The notes under the pieces: model-generated
Databases searched by the model: none
What the model saw: the letters and a program-made list of their open reading frames with translations, nothing else
Told to the model about the DNA's origin: nothing
Origin: Rhizobium sp. BK602
GTDB taxonomy: Bacteria > Pseudomonadota > Alphaproteobacteria > Rhizobiales > Rhizobiaceae
Assembly (NCBI RefSeq): GCF_014195095.1
Contig: NZ_JACIBC010000004.1
Span: forward strand, 558,001-622,000
DNA: 64,000 nt
Reading direction: 5' to 3'
Translations under genes and position numbers: made by a program
Part shown: positions 53,680-64,000 of the stretch, in pieces
How positions within the stretch are numbered: position 1 is the stretch's first letter
Layout of the letters: each line of letters starts with the position of its first letter

Positions 53680-53871
53680 TCAGGCTGCGCGCGCGCCGGA
53701 CATCATCGTGTGGATGGCTCGATGCACCTCGGCCGGCGAGGAAAAATGCTGTCCATCCAGATCATGAACATGGAATTTCACGGCAATGAACTTGAGGAGG
53801 TCCCTGTCGGGTATGACGATGCCGACGGGAATGCCGGCATATTCGATCACCTGTTTCACCATTGCGATCAT
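53680..53871 (-). CDS. small hypothetical protein, 63 residues
   Basis: The frame starts at ATG 53871, or at ATG 53862 (MVKQVIEYAGIPVGIVIPD). The product has a beta-alpha pattern with a hydrophobic core and could be a small regulatory or stress protein. RBS support is weak. It heads the putative two-gene unit with the 64-residue gene. Confidence 0.45.
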   Translation of the reverse strand: MIAMVKQVIEYAGIPVGIVIPDRDLLKFIAVKFHVHDLDGQHFSSPAEVHRAIHTMMSGARAA

Positions 53872-54176
53872 CCGCTCGCTGGCCTGTCCATTTCGGCCGG
53901 ATCGTTCGGGATCGGGCCTGGCTGGATATGGCGTTTAATAGTCTACTTATTTTGTGGATTATATTGAGAGGCGCATGAGGTGAACATTCCATTCGATACC
54001 AAATGAATGGCGGAAGTGTAGAAAATTATTCGAACATATCTCGGTTTACTACAATGCTGCGATGGCCGTTGCGCGAAAACCATCTCCTGGGGCGTCCGCA
54101 CGTCCTGGAAATGGCACTTGCATAAAATGCCGCGTGCCTAACTATGTCCGCGCGTGGAAAAAAAGAGGGAAAAGGA
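53872..54176. other. intergenic region, AT-rich, no gene supported
   Basis: This 305-bp gap separates the minus-strand small genes from the plus-strand cyclohexadienyl dehydratase gene. It includes an AT-rich segment (about 53930-54060), which suits divergent promoters. I see no ORF, repeat or strong hairpin in it. Confidence 0.4.
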
Positions 54177-54950
54177 ATGAGAACGTATTTTCTGGCTGCC
54201 ATGGTCACGGCGCTCAACCTGACGGCGGGCGTGGCCCTCGCCGAGGGCGGCACGCTCGCCGATATCCAGAAGGCAGGGGTGATCAGGATCGGCACGACGG
54301 GCGACTACAAGCCCTTCAGCTACAAGGGCGCCGATGGCACGCTGACCGGCGCCGACATCGCCATGGGCAAGGATCTGGCGACGAGCCTCAACGTCAAGCC
54401 GGAATTCGTCATGACCACATGGAAGGGCATGCTGGACGATTTCAAGGCCGGGAAGTTTGATGTCGCGCTTGGTGGCATTACCGTCAATCCGGCGCGCGCT
54501 GAAGTCGGCGATTTTTCCGTGCCCAATGTGAGCGACGGCAAGCGCCCGATCGCGCGCTGCGCCGACAAGGACAAATATGCGACGCTCGAGGCGATCGATC
54601 AGCCCTCGGTGCGCGTGATCGTCAATCCCGGCGGCACCAACGACAAATTCGCCCATGAGCATTTCTCCAAGGCGCCGATCCAGGAGTTTGCGGACAACAA
54701 GGCGATCTTCGACGAGATCGCGGCCGGCAAGGCCGATATCATGGTCACCGACGGCATTGAGGTGGATATTCAATCCAAGCTGCATGCCGGCGTGCTCTGC
54801 CCGGTCGCCGTCAAGGAGCCTTTCACGCATTTCGACAATGCCTATCTGCTGCGCAAGGACCCGGCGCTGAAGGCGGCCGTCGATGCCTTCGTTCGCAAGC
54901 AACTCGACAGCGGTGAGTGGAAGAAGAAGCTCGACGCGGCAATCCAGTAG
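54177..54950 (+). CDS. pheC: periplasmic cyclohexadienyl dehydratase, PheC-like
   Basis: The ATG at 54177 has GAGGGAAAAGGA upstream; the frame extends to 54144 without support. The 257-residue protein has a Sec signal (MRTYFLAAMVTALNLTAGVALA) and a periplasmic-binding-protein fold. The family-specific phrases are RIGTTGDYKPFSY, GKRPIARC, VIVNPGGTNDKFA and FDEIAAGKADIMVTD, the last carrying the acidic catalytic position. PheC-type enzymes dehydrate prephenate and arogenate to phenylpyruvate and phenylalanine in the periplasm. An amino-acid-binding protein is the less likely alternative. Confidence 0.8.
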   Translation: MRTYFLAAMVTALNLTAGVALAEGGTLADIQKAGVIRIGTTGDYKPFSYKGADGTLTGADIAMGKDLATSLNVKPEFVMTTWKGMLDDFKAGKFDVALGGITVNPARAEVGDFSVPNVSDGKRPIARCADKDKYATLEAIDQPSVRVIVNPGGTNDKFAHEHFSKAPIQEFADNKAIFDEIAAGKADIMVTDGIEVDIQSKLHAGVLCPVAVKEPFTHFDNAYLLRKDPALKAAVDAFVRKQLDSGEWKKKLDAAIQ

Positions 54951-55185
54951 TCCGGCGAGCCGGCCGCCCAGGCATTGCTCGGGCGCCGGCGATCACCTTG
55001 CCCATTGTTTCGGCCTTCCGCTTCCCCCAGCAGGCGCAAGAGGCGCAATCGCGGCCATCGGCGGGAGGCTGGTTGGCCGCGCACCATAGTCTTTGCCTTC
55101 ATGAGGCGAACACCCTATACCGCTATGCCAAGAGGCGAGAGACGCATGCACGCGTCACTCACGCGGGTCTCCTGCCGAAAGGAAG

Positions 55186-56721
55186 ATGATGGATAGCATC
55201 AAGAGCGTCGACCGTTCCTTGAGGACAGGCTTGCTGTCCGATCTGCGCTGGGTGCCCTGGGCGCTTGCCGCCTATTTTGTCGTGCAGACCATCGTCCGCA
55301 TCACCCTGTCGAACTCGCTGCGCATCGACGAGGCACAGCAGTTTCTCGTGGCCCAATGGCTCGACTGGGGCTACGACGAACAGCCGCCGCTCTATTATTG
55401 GCTGCAATATGGCGTGTTTGCCGTCTTCGGCACCACGCTGGCGTCGATGGTGGTGGTGAAGAACCTTCTGCTCTTCCTGGTCTATTACAGCTATCATCGC
55501 CTCGCGCGGTTGCTGCTTGCCGACAAGGGGATGGCGGCGATCGCCACGCTGTCCTTGCTGACCATGCCGCAAATGTTCTGGCAGGCGCAGCGCGACCTGA
55601 CCCATACGGTGGGAACGCTGCTGGCGATCTGCCTGTTTCTCTACTATGTCGTGGTCACGCTCAGAAAACCCAGCCTCGTCTCCTATGCGCTGATGGGCAT
55701 ATGCGTGGGCGGCGGCATGCTGACGAAATATAATTTCGCCCTGATCGTCCTTGCCACCTTCGTTGCCGTTCTCAGACATCCCGATGGGCTGAAGCGCGTC
55801 CTCGACAAGCGGTTCCTGCTGACGCTGGCGCTTGCCGTCCTCGTCTTTCTGCCGCATGGCCTCTGGATGGTCTCGCACATGGGCGACGTCCTCGACCAGA
55901 CGACGCGCACCATGGCCGAGCAGGGGCAGGGCAACAAGCTTTCCGATATCGGCAACGGGCTGAAGGAATTGTTCGGCACCGGCATCGTCATCATTTTGCC
56001 GACAGCCGTCATCTTCCTGATCTTCTTCCGCACGTCATTCGTCCAGAGTTTTCGTGCCAGAAGCCAGTGGTCCGATTTCATGGGCACGATCCTGCTCGTG
56101 ACGCTCGCCATCCTGCTGGCGATGATCGTCGTCGTCACATTGACGACGTTCAGGGATCGCTGGCTGCTGCCATTCCTGTTCCTGGCGCCGCTCTATTTCT
56201 GCGTGAAGCTGGAGGCGCATGGGGTCGGCTCCGCACCGGTGCTCAAGACATTCCTTTACCTGCCCATTGCCATGATGGTGGCGCTGCCGATCATCATGGC
56301 CGCCGGCGTGCTCTTTCCGAAATCCGGCTCCTACGAGCACATGAACACGCCCTATCGGACCTTCGTCGAAAAGGTCGTGGCGGAGGAGGGGAGGGAGCCG
56401 GCGGCGGTGGTCACGATCAGCTGGCTCCGGGCCGGCAATCTCCGGCTCAACATGCCGTCCACGCCCATCATCTCGATGGACTATCCGCTGTTCGATCCGG
56501 ACTCCGCGAGCCTTGGCGACGGGCCGATATTGCTTGTCTGGAACGAGAGAAACGGCAGTGCGTCGGCAATGCCGGGCTCGCTATCGGAATGGGTCGCCAA
56601 GAAATATGGGCCAGCGCTTGCCAATCCGCAGCAGCGCGACATGGCGCTGCCCTATTATTACGGCAGCGATCCGGACCGCTATCACTTCGGCTATGCCTGG
56701 GTCTATCCGAAGGGGAAATAG
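55186..56721 (+). CDS. GT39-family glycosyltransferase, RgtA/ArnT-like
   Basis: The ATG at 55186 follows AAAGGAAG. The 511-residue protein has about ten to twelve hydrophobic segments and an N-terminal periplasmic loop with RIDEAQQF and YDEQPPLYYWL, the GT39/PMT acidic signature. It resembles rhizobial RgtA-D enzymes, which move galacturonic acid from a dodecaprenyl carrier to LPS core or lipid A, and ArnT. The terminator at 56753-56776 follows it. Confidence 0.84.
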   Translation: MMDSIKSVDRSLRTGLLSDLRWVPWALAAYFVVQTIVRITLSNSLRIDEAQQFLVAQWLDWGYDEQPPLYYWLQYGVFAVFGTTLASMVVVKNLLLFLVYYSYHRLARLLLADKGMAAIATLSLLTMPQMFWQAQRDLTHTVGTLLAICLFLYYVVVTLRKPSLVSYALMGICVGGGMLTKYNFALIVLATFVAVLRHPDGLKRVLDKRFLLTLALAVLVFLPHGLWMVSHMGDVLDQTTRTMAEQGQGNKLSDIGNGLKELFGTGIVIILPTAVIFLIFFRTSFVQSFRARSQWSDFMGTILLVTLAILLAMIVVVTLTTFRDRWLLPFLFLAPLYFCVKLEAHGVGSAPVLKTFLYLPIAMMVALPIIMAAGVLFPKSGSYEHMNTPYRTFVEKVVAEEGREPAAVVTISWLRAGNLRLNMPSTPIISMDYPLFDPDSASLGDGPILLVWNERNGSASAMPGSLSEWVAKKYGPALANPQQRDMALPYYYGSDPDRYHFGYAWVYPKGK

Positions 56722-56752
56722 CCGCTGAGCGGAAGCCCGGCGGCATGGATCG

Positions 56753-56776
56753 GAGGCCGGCATCGCCGGCCTCTTT
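56753..56776 (+). terminator. Rho-independent terminator of the GT39 gene
   Basis: GAGGCCGGC (56753-56761) pairs perfectly with GCCGGCCTC (56765-56773) across a 3-nt loop, followed by TTT. It sits in the 70-bp gap between the convergent GT39 and thiC genes. Confidence 0.75.
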
Positions 56777-56791
56777 CGTAACGATCAGGGC

Positions 56792-58833
<2,042 letters not shown>

Positions 58834-58911
58834 GGTGAATGGAACCAGCCTAGTGAAGTCGACGGCCTTCCGTCAAGCGTCAATGCGAAGAGCAAGGCCA
58901 TCCGCAAAAGG

Positions 58912-58971
58912 AAGGGCCGGCGGACTTGAGTGGAGAGGCCCCCGCATCTCCCGCTCAAATCGCCGGCCCTT
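58912..58971 (-). terminator. long hairpin after the EF-hand gene
   Basis: AAGGGCCGGCG (58912-58922) is matched by CGCCGGCCCTT (58961-58971), and inner GAG/GGAGA segments pair with TCTCC/CTC. On the minus strand it follows the EF-hand gene by 37 bp and leads into CCTTTTGC, so it probably ends that transcript. Confidence 0.65.
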
Positions 58972-59008
58972 GGACTATCGAATGCAACCGGTTGTTGCCG
59001 GCTTTCGA

Positions 59009-59830
59009 TCAGACCTGAAGCAGTTCGCTGGTCGTATCGTCCTCATAGTTGGAGGAATACAGCGAGCCGAAATCCGGAAGCGGCGGTGGCTGCTGTGATT
59101 TCAGGCCATCTTCCAACTGGCTTTTCGTCAGCGATCCCGAGCCGGTGGTGTCGAGGCTGTTGAACAGGGTCGTGGCCTGCTCCTCGCTCACGTCGGACGG
59201 ACGTGCGGCGATGAATTCCGCCTGGCTGATGCTGCCGTCGCCATCCGTGTCCATGTCGGAGAACAGGCTGGAGGTCTGGTCCTCGTCGGTGGAGTCACTG
59301 GTCGTGTCATCGGCGGGCGGCGGCGGTGGCGGTCCGTTGGGCTGCTGCATGGCATTTGCGAGCTGCTCTTCCGTCAGCGAACCGCTGCTGCTCGTGTCGA
59401 AGCTTTCGAACAATGCGGTCGCTTGGTCCTCGCTGACATCGGAGGGTCTTGCGGCGACGAATTCCGCTTCGCTGATACTGCCGTCGCCGTCGGTATCCAT
59501 GGCGCTGATCATATCGCTCTGGCTGGTCTTGCCGGAGGACTGCTGGGTGGCGGTTGTGCTGCTGGTGGAGCTGTCGTCGTCCGACGAGGTATCGGTGGAG
59601 ATGTTCGACTGCAGATTGAGCATGATGTTCATGAGCTGCGCGACGAGCTGCTCGGCCGAGGCGATCGAAGACTGATCGTCCGTTGAGGACGAAGAGGAGG
59701 ATGACGACGATGAGCTTTTGCCGGATGTGCTGCTATCAAGCAGCGACAAAGCCGACTCTCCCGATGACGTCGAGCGGGATTTCTGACTTTGGTAATAGCT
59801 ATTCGATGAAACTGACGTGATGCTCGTCAT
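59009..59830 (-). CDS. serine-rich calcium-binding EF-hand protein, calsymin-like
   Basis: The 273-residue protein has no classical signal peptide. It has a Ser/Thr-rich N-terminus with a serine run (about 39-49) and four EF-hand loops in two pairs: residues 112-123 and 194-205 (both DTDGDGSIS-type, fully canonical) and 145-156 and 227-238 (DTSSSGSLT, DTTGSGSLT, less canonical). Each pair is followed by a Pro-rich linker. Rhizobial calsymin (CasA) is also an exported protein with repeated EF-hand pairs and no Sec signal, so secretion by an alternative route is possible. Function here is inferred only. Confidence 0.8.
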   Translation of the reverse strand: MTSITSVSSNSYYQSQKSRSTSSGESALSLLDSSTSGKSSSSSSSSSSSTDDQSSIASAEQLVAQLMNIMLNLQSNISTDTSSDDDSSTSSTTATQQSSGKTSQSDMISAMDTDGDGSISEAEFVAARPSDVSEDQATALFESFDTSSSGSLTEEQLANAMQQPNGPPPPPPADDTTSDSTDEDQTSSLFSDMDTDGDGSISQAEFIAARPSDVSEEQATTLFNSLDTTGSGSLTKSQLEDGLKSQQPPPLPDFGSLYSSNYEDDTTSELLQV

Positions 59831-60324
59831 GGGGGGCCTCCAGATGCGAGCGTTGATATGGACTCTGGTTGTTACGCTGACTCAAAATTACTCTTGCCGC
59901 CGCGCTGACGTTGCATGGACGCGGCAGGGCGGGCTTTCGATCGCAATACGAGCGAATGGAATGGCCGAATGCTGGAGGCCAAACCTGCTCCGGGTCCCCG
60001 CCTGCGCCGGCGAAGACGGATGCAAGATTGGCATGGCAGCTACCGCCATCATGGCGTCATCGGCAGTCGCCATATCGTCGATCTGGCTTGTCCCAACGGC
60101 CCGAACCTGAACACGGAAACTTGCGCGTAGCTTATAGCAGTCGCCTGCCCATCTCTTTCCGGCTTCGCCGCCGGGCGCGATACTACCGCTAAAGAGCATG
60201 GGTTTCGGAAAGCAACCTGGCCGGGTTTTGCAGAAACAAATTTCAACAATTCGCCACACACGGAAACAGCGAATCTCCTTAGATTCCAGTGAGTCGCATG
60301 CCGCATCGAAGGGATACTTGGCGA
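59831..60324. other. intergenic region, no gene supported
   Basis: About 494 bp separate the EF-hand gene from the glycosyltransferase-like gene. The short ORFs on either strand show no protein-like composition. The end near 60230-60280 is AT-richer and could hold the promoter of the gene starting at 60325. I see no repeat, tRNA or strong terminator. Confidence 0.35.
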
Positions 60325-61083
60325 ATGACCGTTAACCCGCTTGTCTTCATCGCCACCCCCTGTTTCGGGGGCATGGTCGCCAAGGACTACATGCAATCCA
60401 TCATCTCGCTGATCCAGGCTGGCGCGCAGTCCGGAGTGCAATTGACGCTGGCCCTGCTCGGCAACGATGCGCTGATCACCCGCAGCCGCAACACGCTCGT
60501 CTCGCATTTCCTCAATGATACGGCGGCCACCCATATGCTGTTCATCGACGCCGACATCAGCTTCGAGCCGGAGCAGGTGATGCGGCTGCTCAAGGCCGAC
60601 AAGGATGTCGTCGCCGCCATGTATCCGATCAAGGATTACGATTGGGGCAATGCCGCCAAGGCACCCATGCGCGATGCCGAGACCCTGGCGGAGGCGGCGC
60701 TGCATTATGTCGGCACGCCGCTGACCGGCCAGAATGCCGAATGGGACGGCGATTTCGTCACCGCGATCTATGCGGGCACCGGCATGCTGCTGATCAAGCG
60801 CGCCGTCATCGAAAAGATGATCGCCGCCTATCCCGACCTGCGCTATGGCGCGATCCATGCCTATCCGGGCACCAAGCGGACGCCGGCCACCCAATATGCG
60901 CTCTTCGAATGCCTGATCGAGGAGGAAACCGGCATCTATCTCAGCGAAGACTTTGCCTTCTGCCATCGCTGGCGGGCGCTTGGCGGCGAGATTTGGCTCG
61001 ACACCGCCAGCAAGCTCAACCACACGGGCGCGCACCGCTTCGCCGGCAATCCCGGCCCGCGCTATATGGCGCTCAGGGCCTGA
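60325..61083 (+). CDS. GT-A-fold glycosyltransferase-like protein
   Basis: The ATG at 60325 follows GAAGGGA by about 10 nt; a GTG at 60289 is an alternative. The 252-residue protein begins VFIATPCFGGMVAKDYMQSI and has the DXD-like motif MLFIDADISF, and GTGMLLIKRAVIEKM in its middle. This suggests a GT-A nucleotide-sugar transferase fold. It may act in surface-glycan or protein modification. The adjacent Glf and GT41 genes are on the other strand. Confidence 0.68.
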   Translation: MTVNPLVFIATPCFGGMVAKDYMQSIISLIQAGAQSGVQLTLALLGNDALITRSRNTLVSHFLNDTAATHMLFIDADISFEPEQVMRLLKADKDVVAAMYPIKDYDWGNAAKAPMRDAETLAEAALHYVGTPLTGQNAEWDGDFVTAIYAGTGMLLIKRAVIEKMIAAYPDLRYGAIHAYPGTKRTPATQYALFECLIEEETGIYLSEDFAFCHRWRALGGEIWLDTASKLNHTGAHRFAGNPGPRYMALRA

Positions 61084-61132
61084 AAACGCGCGGTCGGCGC
61101 CGGCTCATTGATCATGGTTTGACTGTTGTAAC

Positions 61133-62305
<1,173 letters not shown>

Positions 62306-62337
62306 TCAGCTCTTTTCGGGGGTGCATGTCGTCGACA

Positions 62338-64000
62338 TCACGGTTTCGTCCACAGCCGGCTGTCCGGCCCGATGGGCGCGTAATCGTGCCATTCGGAAAG
62401 CTTGTCGAGATAGGCCTGCCGATAGGCGCGATCGTCGCAAAAGGCGATATTGTCCTGAACGAGTTCGATCCCGATATCGTAGTAGATGTCGAGGTTGCGC
62501 AGGTCCGGCACCGGCGTTTCGCCGCGCTCGCATTCCGCCTGCATCTGCCAGAAAAGCTCTTCGAGGCGGCGGGCGAGGGCCGGGATGTCGCGCAGGGGGC
62601 TGGTCTCCCGCTTTGCCTGCAGGCTGTCCCTGATCCTTTCGAGGCTCCTGGGGCCTTTGGCAAAACCGATGGCCTTTTCGATATAGTCCTCCGGCCCCGA
62701 AGAAATCAGCTCGGCAACGCCGGCCGCCGCGACGATGCTGTGGCAGAAGCGGGCCGCAAAGCTCTTGCCGGGGAAGGTGAGCACCGGCAATCCCATGGTC
62801 AGCGCGTCGGCCGCGGTCGAGTGGGCGCCGTAAGGGAATGTGTCGAGGAAAAGATCGGCGAGCGCGATCCGGGCAAGATGCTTGGCGTTCGGCGCCTTGG
62901 GCGCGAAGATGAGGCGGTCCGGCTCGACGCCGGCGCCTTCGGCCGCCTTGCACAGCCGCTGGTCGACATCGTCGCCCCCGGTCAAGAGCCAGAGGACGCT
63001 GCCCGGCGTGGCGAGAAGGATTTTCATCCAGTGGGAAAAGCTTTCCTGGGTGATCTTCTGCATGCCGTTGAAGCAGGCAAAGACGAAGACGTCCTCGGGC
63101 AGTCCCGCCTCGCTGCGCGACGGCCTTTCGGCGATCACCCGCTTGCGGTCGAGGGGCTGATTGCAGGCGATGCGAAGCACCTTCTCCGAATAATAAATCT
63201 CGTTCTCGGGCGGGATGATGCGGTCGTCGGCGATGATGTATTGGTGGAAAGGGCTGCCCATGCTGCCGGGATAGCCGCAGAAATTGACGATCACCGGCGC
63301 CGGGCGATAGGCGAAGATCTTCGTTCGCGCATGCTTGGTATAGCCATTGACGTCGATCAGGATGTCGATGTCGTCGTCGGCGATCTGCCTGGCGGCCTCG
63401 GCGTCGCTGAGGGCGGCGATATCGCGCCAGCAGTCGATCGCTGCCTTCATGCGTGCCTGGGTCGCATCGCCTTCGGCGCGCTCGCCGCAATAATAGGCGT
63501 AGATCTCGACGCTACGCTTGTCGTGCAGCTCCAGCACCTCCCTGAGCGCGAAGCCGACCGCGTGATCGCGCAGGTCGGAGGAGACATAGCCGATACGAAG
63601 GCGTTGGCCGGTTCCGGTTTTTCTCGCAACGGTCTTGCGCGGAAAGCCGCTGGTGTCGGGACGCCCGACGAAGGACTTGTTGTAGCGGTAGGCCCGCGCG
63701 AGCTGGAACAGGGGATCGTCGGAGTAGCAGGCCAAGGCCAGCGGCGACATGGCATCGAGCAGGTAGCGCATGGAGACGTGATCCGAAGAGATCAATGTCG
63801 GCCATTTGCACTGGCGCTGGCGCACCGCGCTCCAATGCTGGCCGGCCTCCGTCTTGTCGGGCCGCAGCTCCATTGCCTGCCATAACGCGGTTTCCGCGTC
63901 TTCCAGCAATCCGGCATTTTCCATGACGCGGCCGATGTGCTGCAGCGCCATCAGGCGATGCGCAAGCCGGTCGGGCGTGCTCTCGGCGGTCAGCTCCACG
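62338..64000 (-). CDS. GT41 (SPINDLY/O-GlcNAc-transferase-like) glycosyltransferase, 5' end outside window
   Basis: The frame is open to the window edge, so the N-terminus is missing; the GTG at 63999 is probably internal. The visible 553 residues start with TPR-like helices (GLLEDAETALWQAMELRP), then the GT41 catalytic region (LRIGYVSSDLRDHAVGFAL, DILIDVNGYTKHARTKIFAYRPAPVIVNFCGYPGSMG, and FLDTFPYGAHSTAADALTMGLPVLTFPG). Bacterial GT41 proteins glycosylate proteins or glycans with a nucleotide sugar. Acceptor and donor are not readable here. Confidence 0.88.
   Translation of the reverse strand, partial: VELTAESTPDRLAHRLMALQHIGRVMENAGLLEDAETALWQAMELRPDKTEAGQHWSAVRQRQCKWPTLISSDHVSMRYLLDAMSPLALACYSDDPLFQLARAYRYNKSFVGRPDTSGFPRKTVARKTGTGQRLRIGYVSSDLRDHAVGFALREVLELHDKRSVEIYAYYCGERAEGDATQARMKAAIDCWRDIAALSDAEAARQIADDDIDILIDVNGYTKHARTKIFAYRPAPVIVNFCGYPGSMGSPFHQYIIADDRIIPPENEIYYSEKVLRIACNQPLDRKRVIAERPSRSEAGLPEDVFVFACFNGMQKITQESFSHWMKILLATPGSVLWLLTGGDDVDQRLCKAAEGAGVEPDRLIFAPKAPNAKHLARIALADLFLDTFPYGAHSTAADALTMGLPVLTFPGKSFAARFCHSIVAAAGVAELISSGPEDYIEKAIGFAKGPRSLERIRDSLQAKRETSPLRDIPALARRLEELFWQMQAECERGETPVPDLRNLDIYYDIGIELVQDNIAFCDDRAYRQAYLDKLSEWHDYAPIGPDSRLWTKP

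Noticed and set aside
59888..60259. 123-codon minus-strand ORF in the gap after the EF-hand gene
   Set aside because: It has no RBS, unusual Cys/Pro/Arg composition, and no match to a known motif; probably non-coding.

Overview
The window reads as a chromosome or megaplasmid segment of an alphaproteobacterium of the Rhizobiaceae, most like Rhizobium or a close relative. The grounds are GC-rich codon third positions, many 4-bp ATGA gene overlaps, RbsABC-type and SsuABC-type ABC transporters, an RgtA-like GT39 transferase, and two copies of a rhizobial CTAAAGC-ended intergenic repeat. The genus is inferred, not proven. I see no rRNA, tRNA, CRISPR array, transposase or phage gene.

Layout. (1) 1-15431 is a cell-surface polysaccharide locus. 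It holds the end of a methyltransferase, a Wzy-like polymerase, a fused GT4-GT2 transferase, a Wzz/BY-kinase-like protein that has lost its nucleotide-binding residues, a GT2 enzyme, a Wzx-like flippase, a HAD-superfamily protein, a UDP-galactopyranose-mutase-like flavoprotein, two more GT4 enzymes and a Tat-exported GH16 glycanase. (2) 15652-17232 has an SRPBCC protein and a class III adenylate cyclase. (3) 17261-24506 is a kip/pxp-type 5-oxoproline operon (NRAMP-like transporter, PxpA, YcsI-like D-glutamate cyclase homologue, PxpB-PxpC fusion, biotin carboxylase-BCCP fusion), with a divergent GntR regulator and a 13-bp palindromic operator candidate. (4) 24533-31008 is one minus-strand run: haloacetate-dehalogenase-like hydrolase, LysR regulator, SsuABC/TauABC-like transporter, zinc alcohol dehydrogenase and a DUF4286-like protein. 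(5) 31413-40510 is a plus-strand polyol or sugar operon: RbsA/RbsC/RbsB-like importer, GolD-like SDR dehydrogenase, DhaK, DhaL, a SorC-DhaK fusion and a second DhaL. The likely route is uptake of a C4/C5 polyol such as threitol, oxidation to a ketose, and phosphorylation by Dha-type kinases. (6) 40728-46291 has a small secreted WDRD-rich protein, three Tad-type pseudopilin-like proteins, a GNAT, a secreted small protein and a Tat-exported metallo-beta-lactamase-fold hydrolase. (7) 46446-52443 is a TriABC-like RND efflux operon (two adaptors, one pump) with a divergent TetR, followed by a fatty acid desaturase and two tiny genes. (8) 54177-64000 has a periplasmic cyclohexadienyl dehydratase, an RgtA-like GT39, thiC with a TPP riboswitch, a serine-rich EF-hand protein, a GT-A-fold protein, UDP-galactopyranose mutase, and a GT41 SPINDLY-like transferase cut by the window end.

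The strongest candidates for new biology are the SorC-DhaK fusion regulator beside two DhaL genes, the 5-oxoproline operon whose carboxyltransferase-like PxpBC fusion sits next to a dedicated biotin carboxylase-BCCP and a metal-motif-less NRAMP protein, and the motif-less BY-kinase domain in the polysaccharide locus. Many long ORFs lie antisense to real genes; these are GC-bias shadows and were left out.
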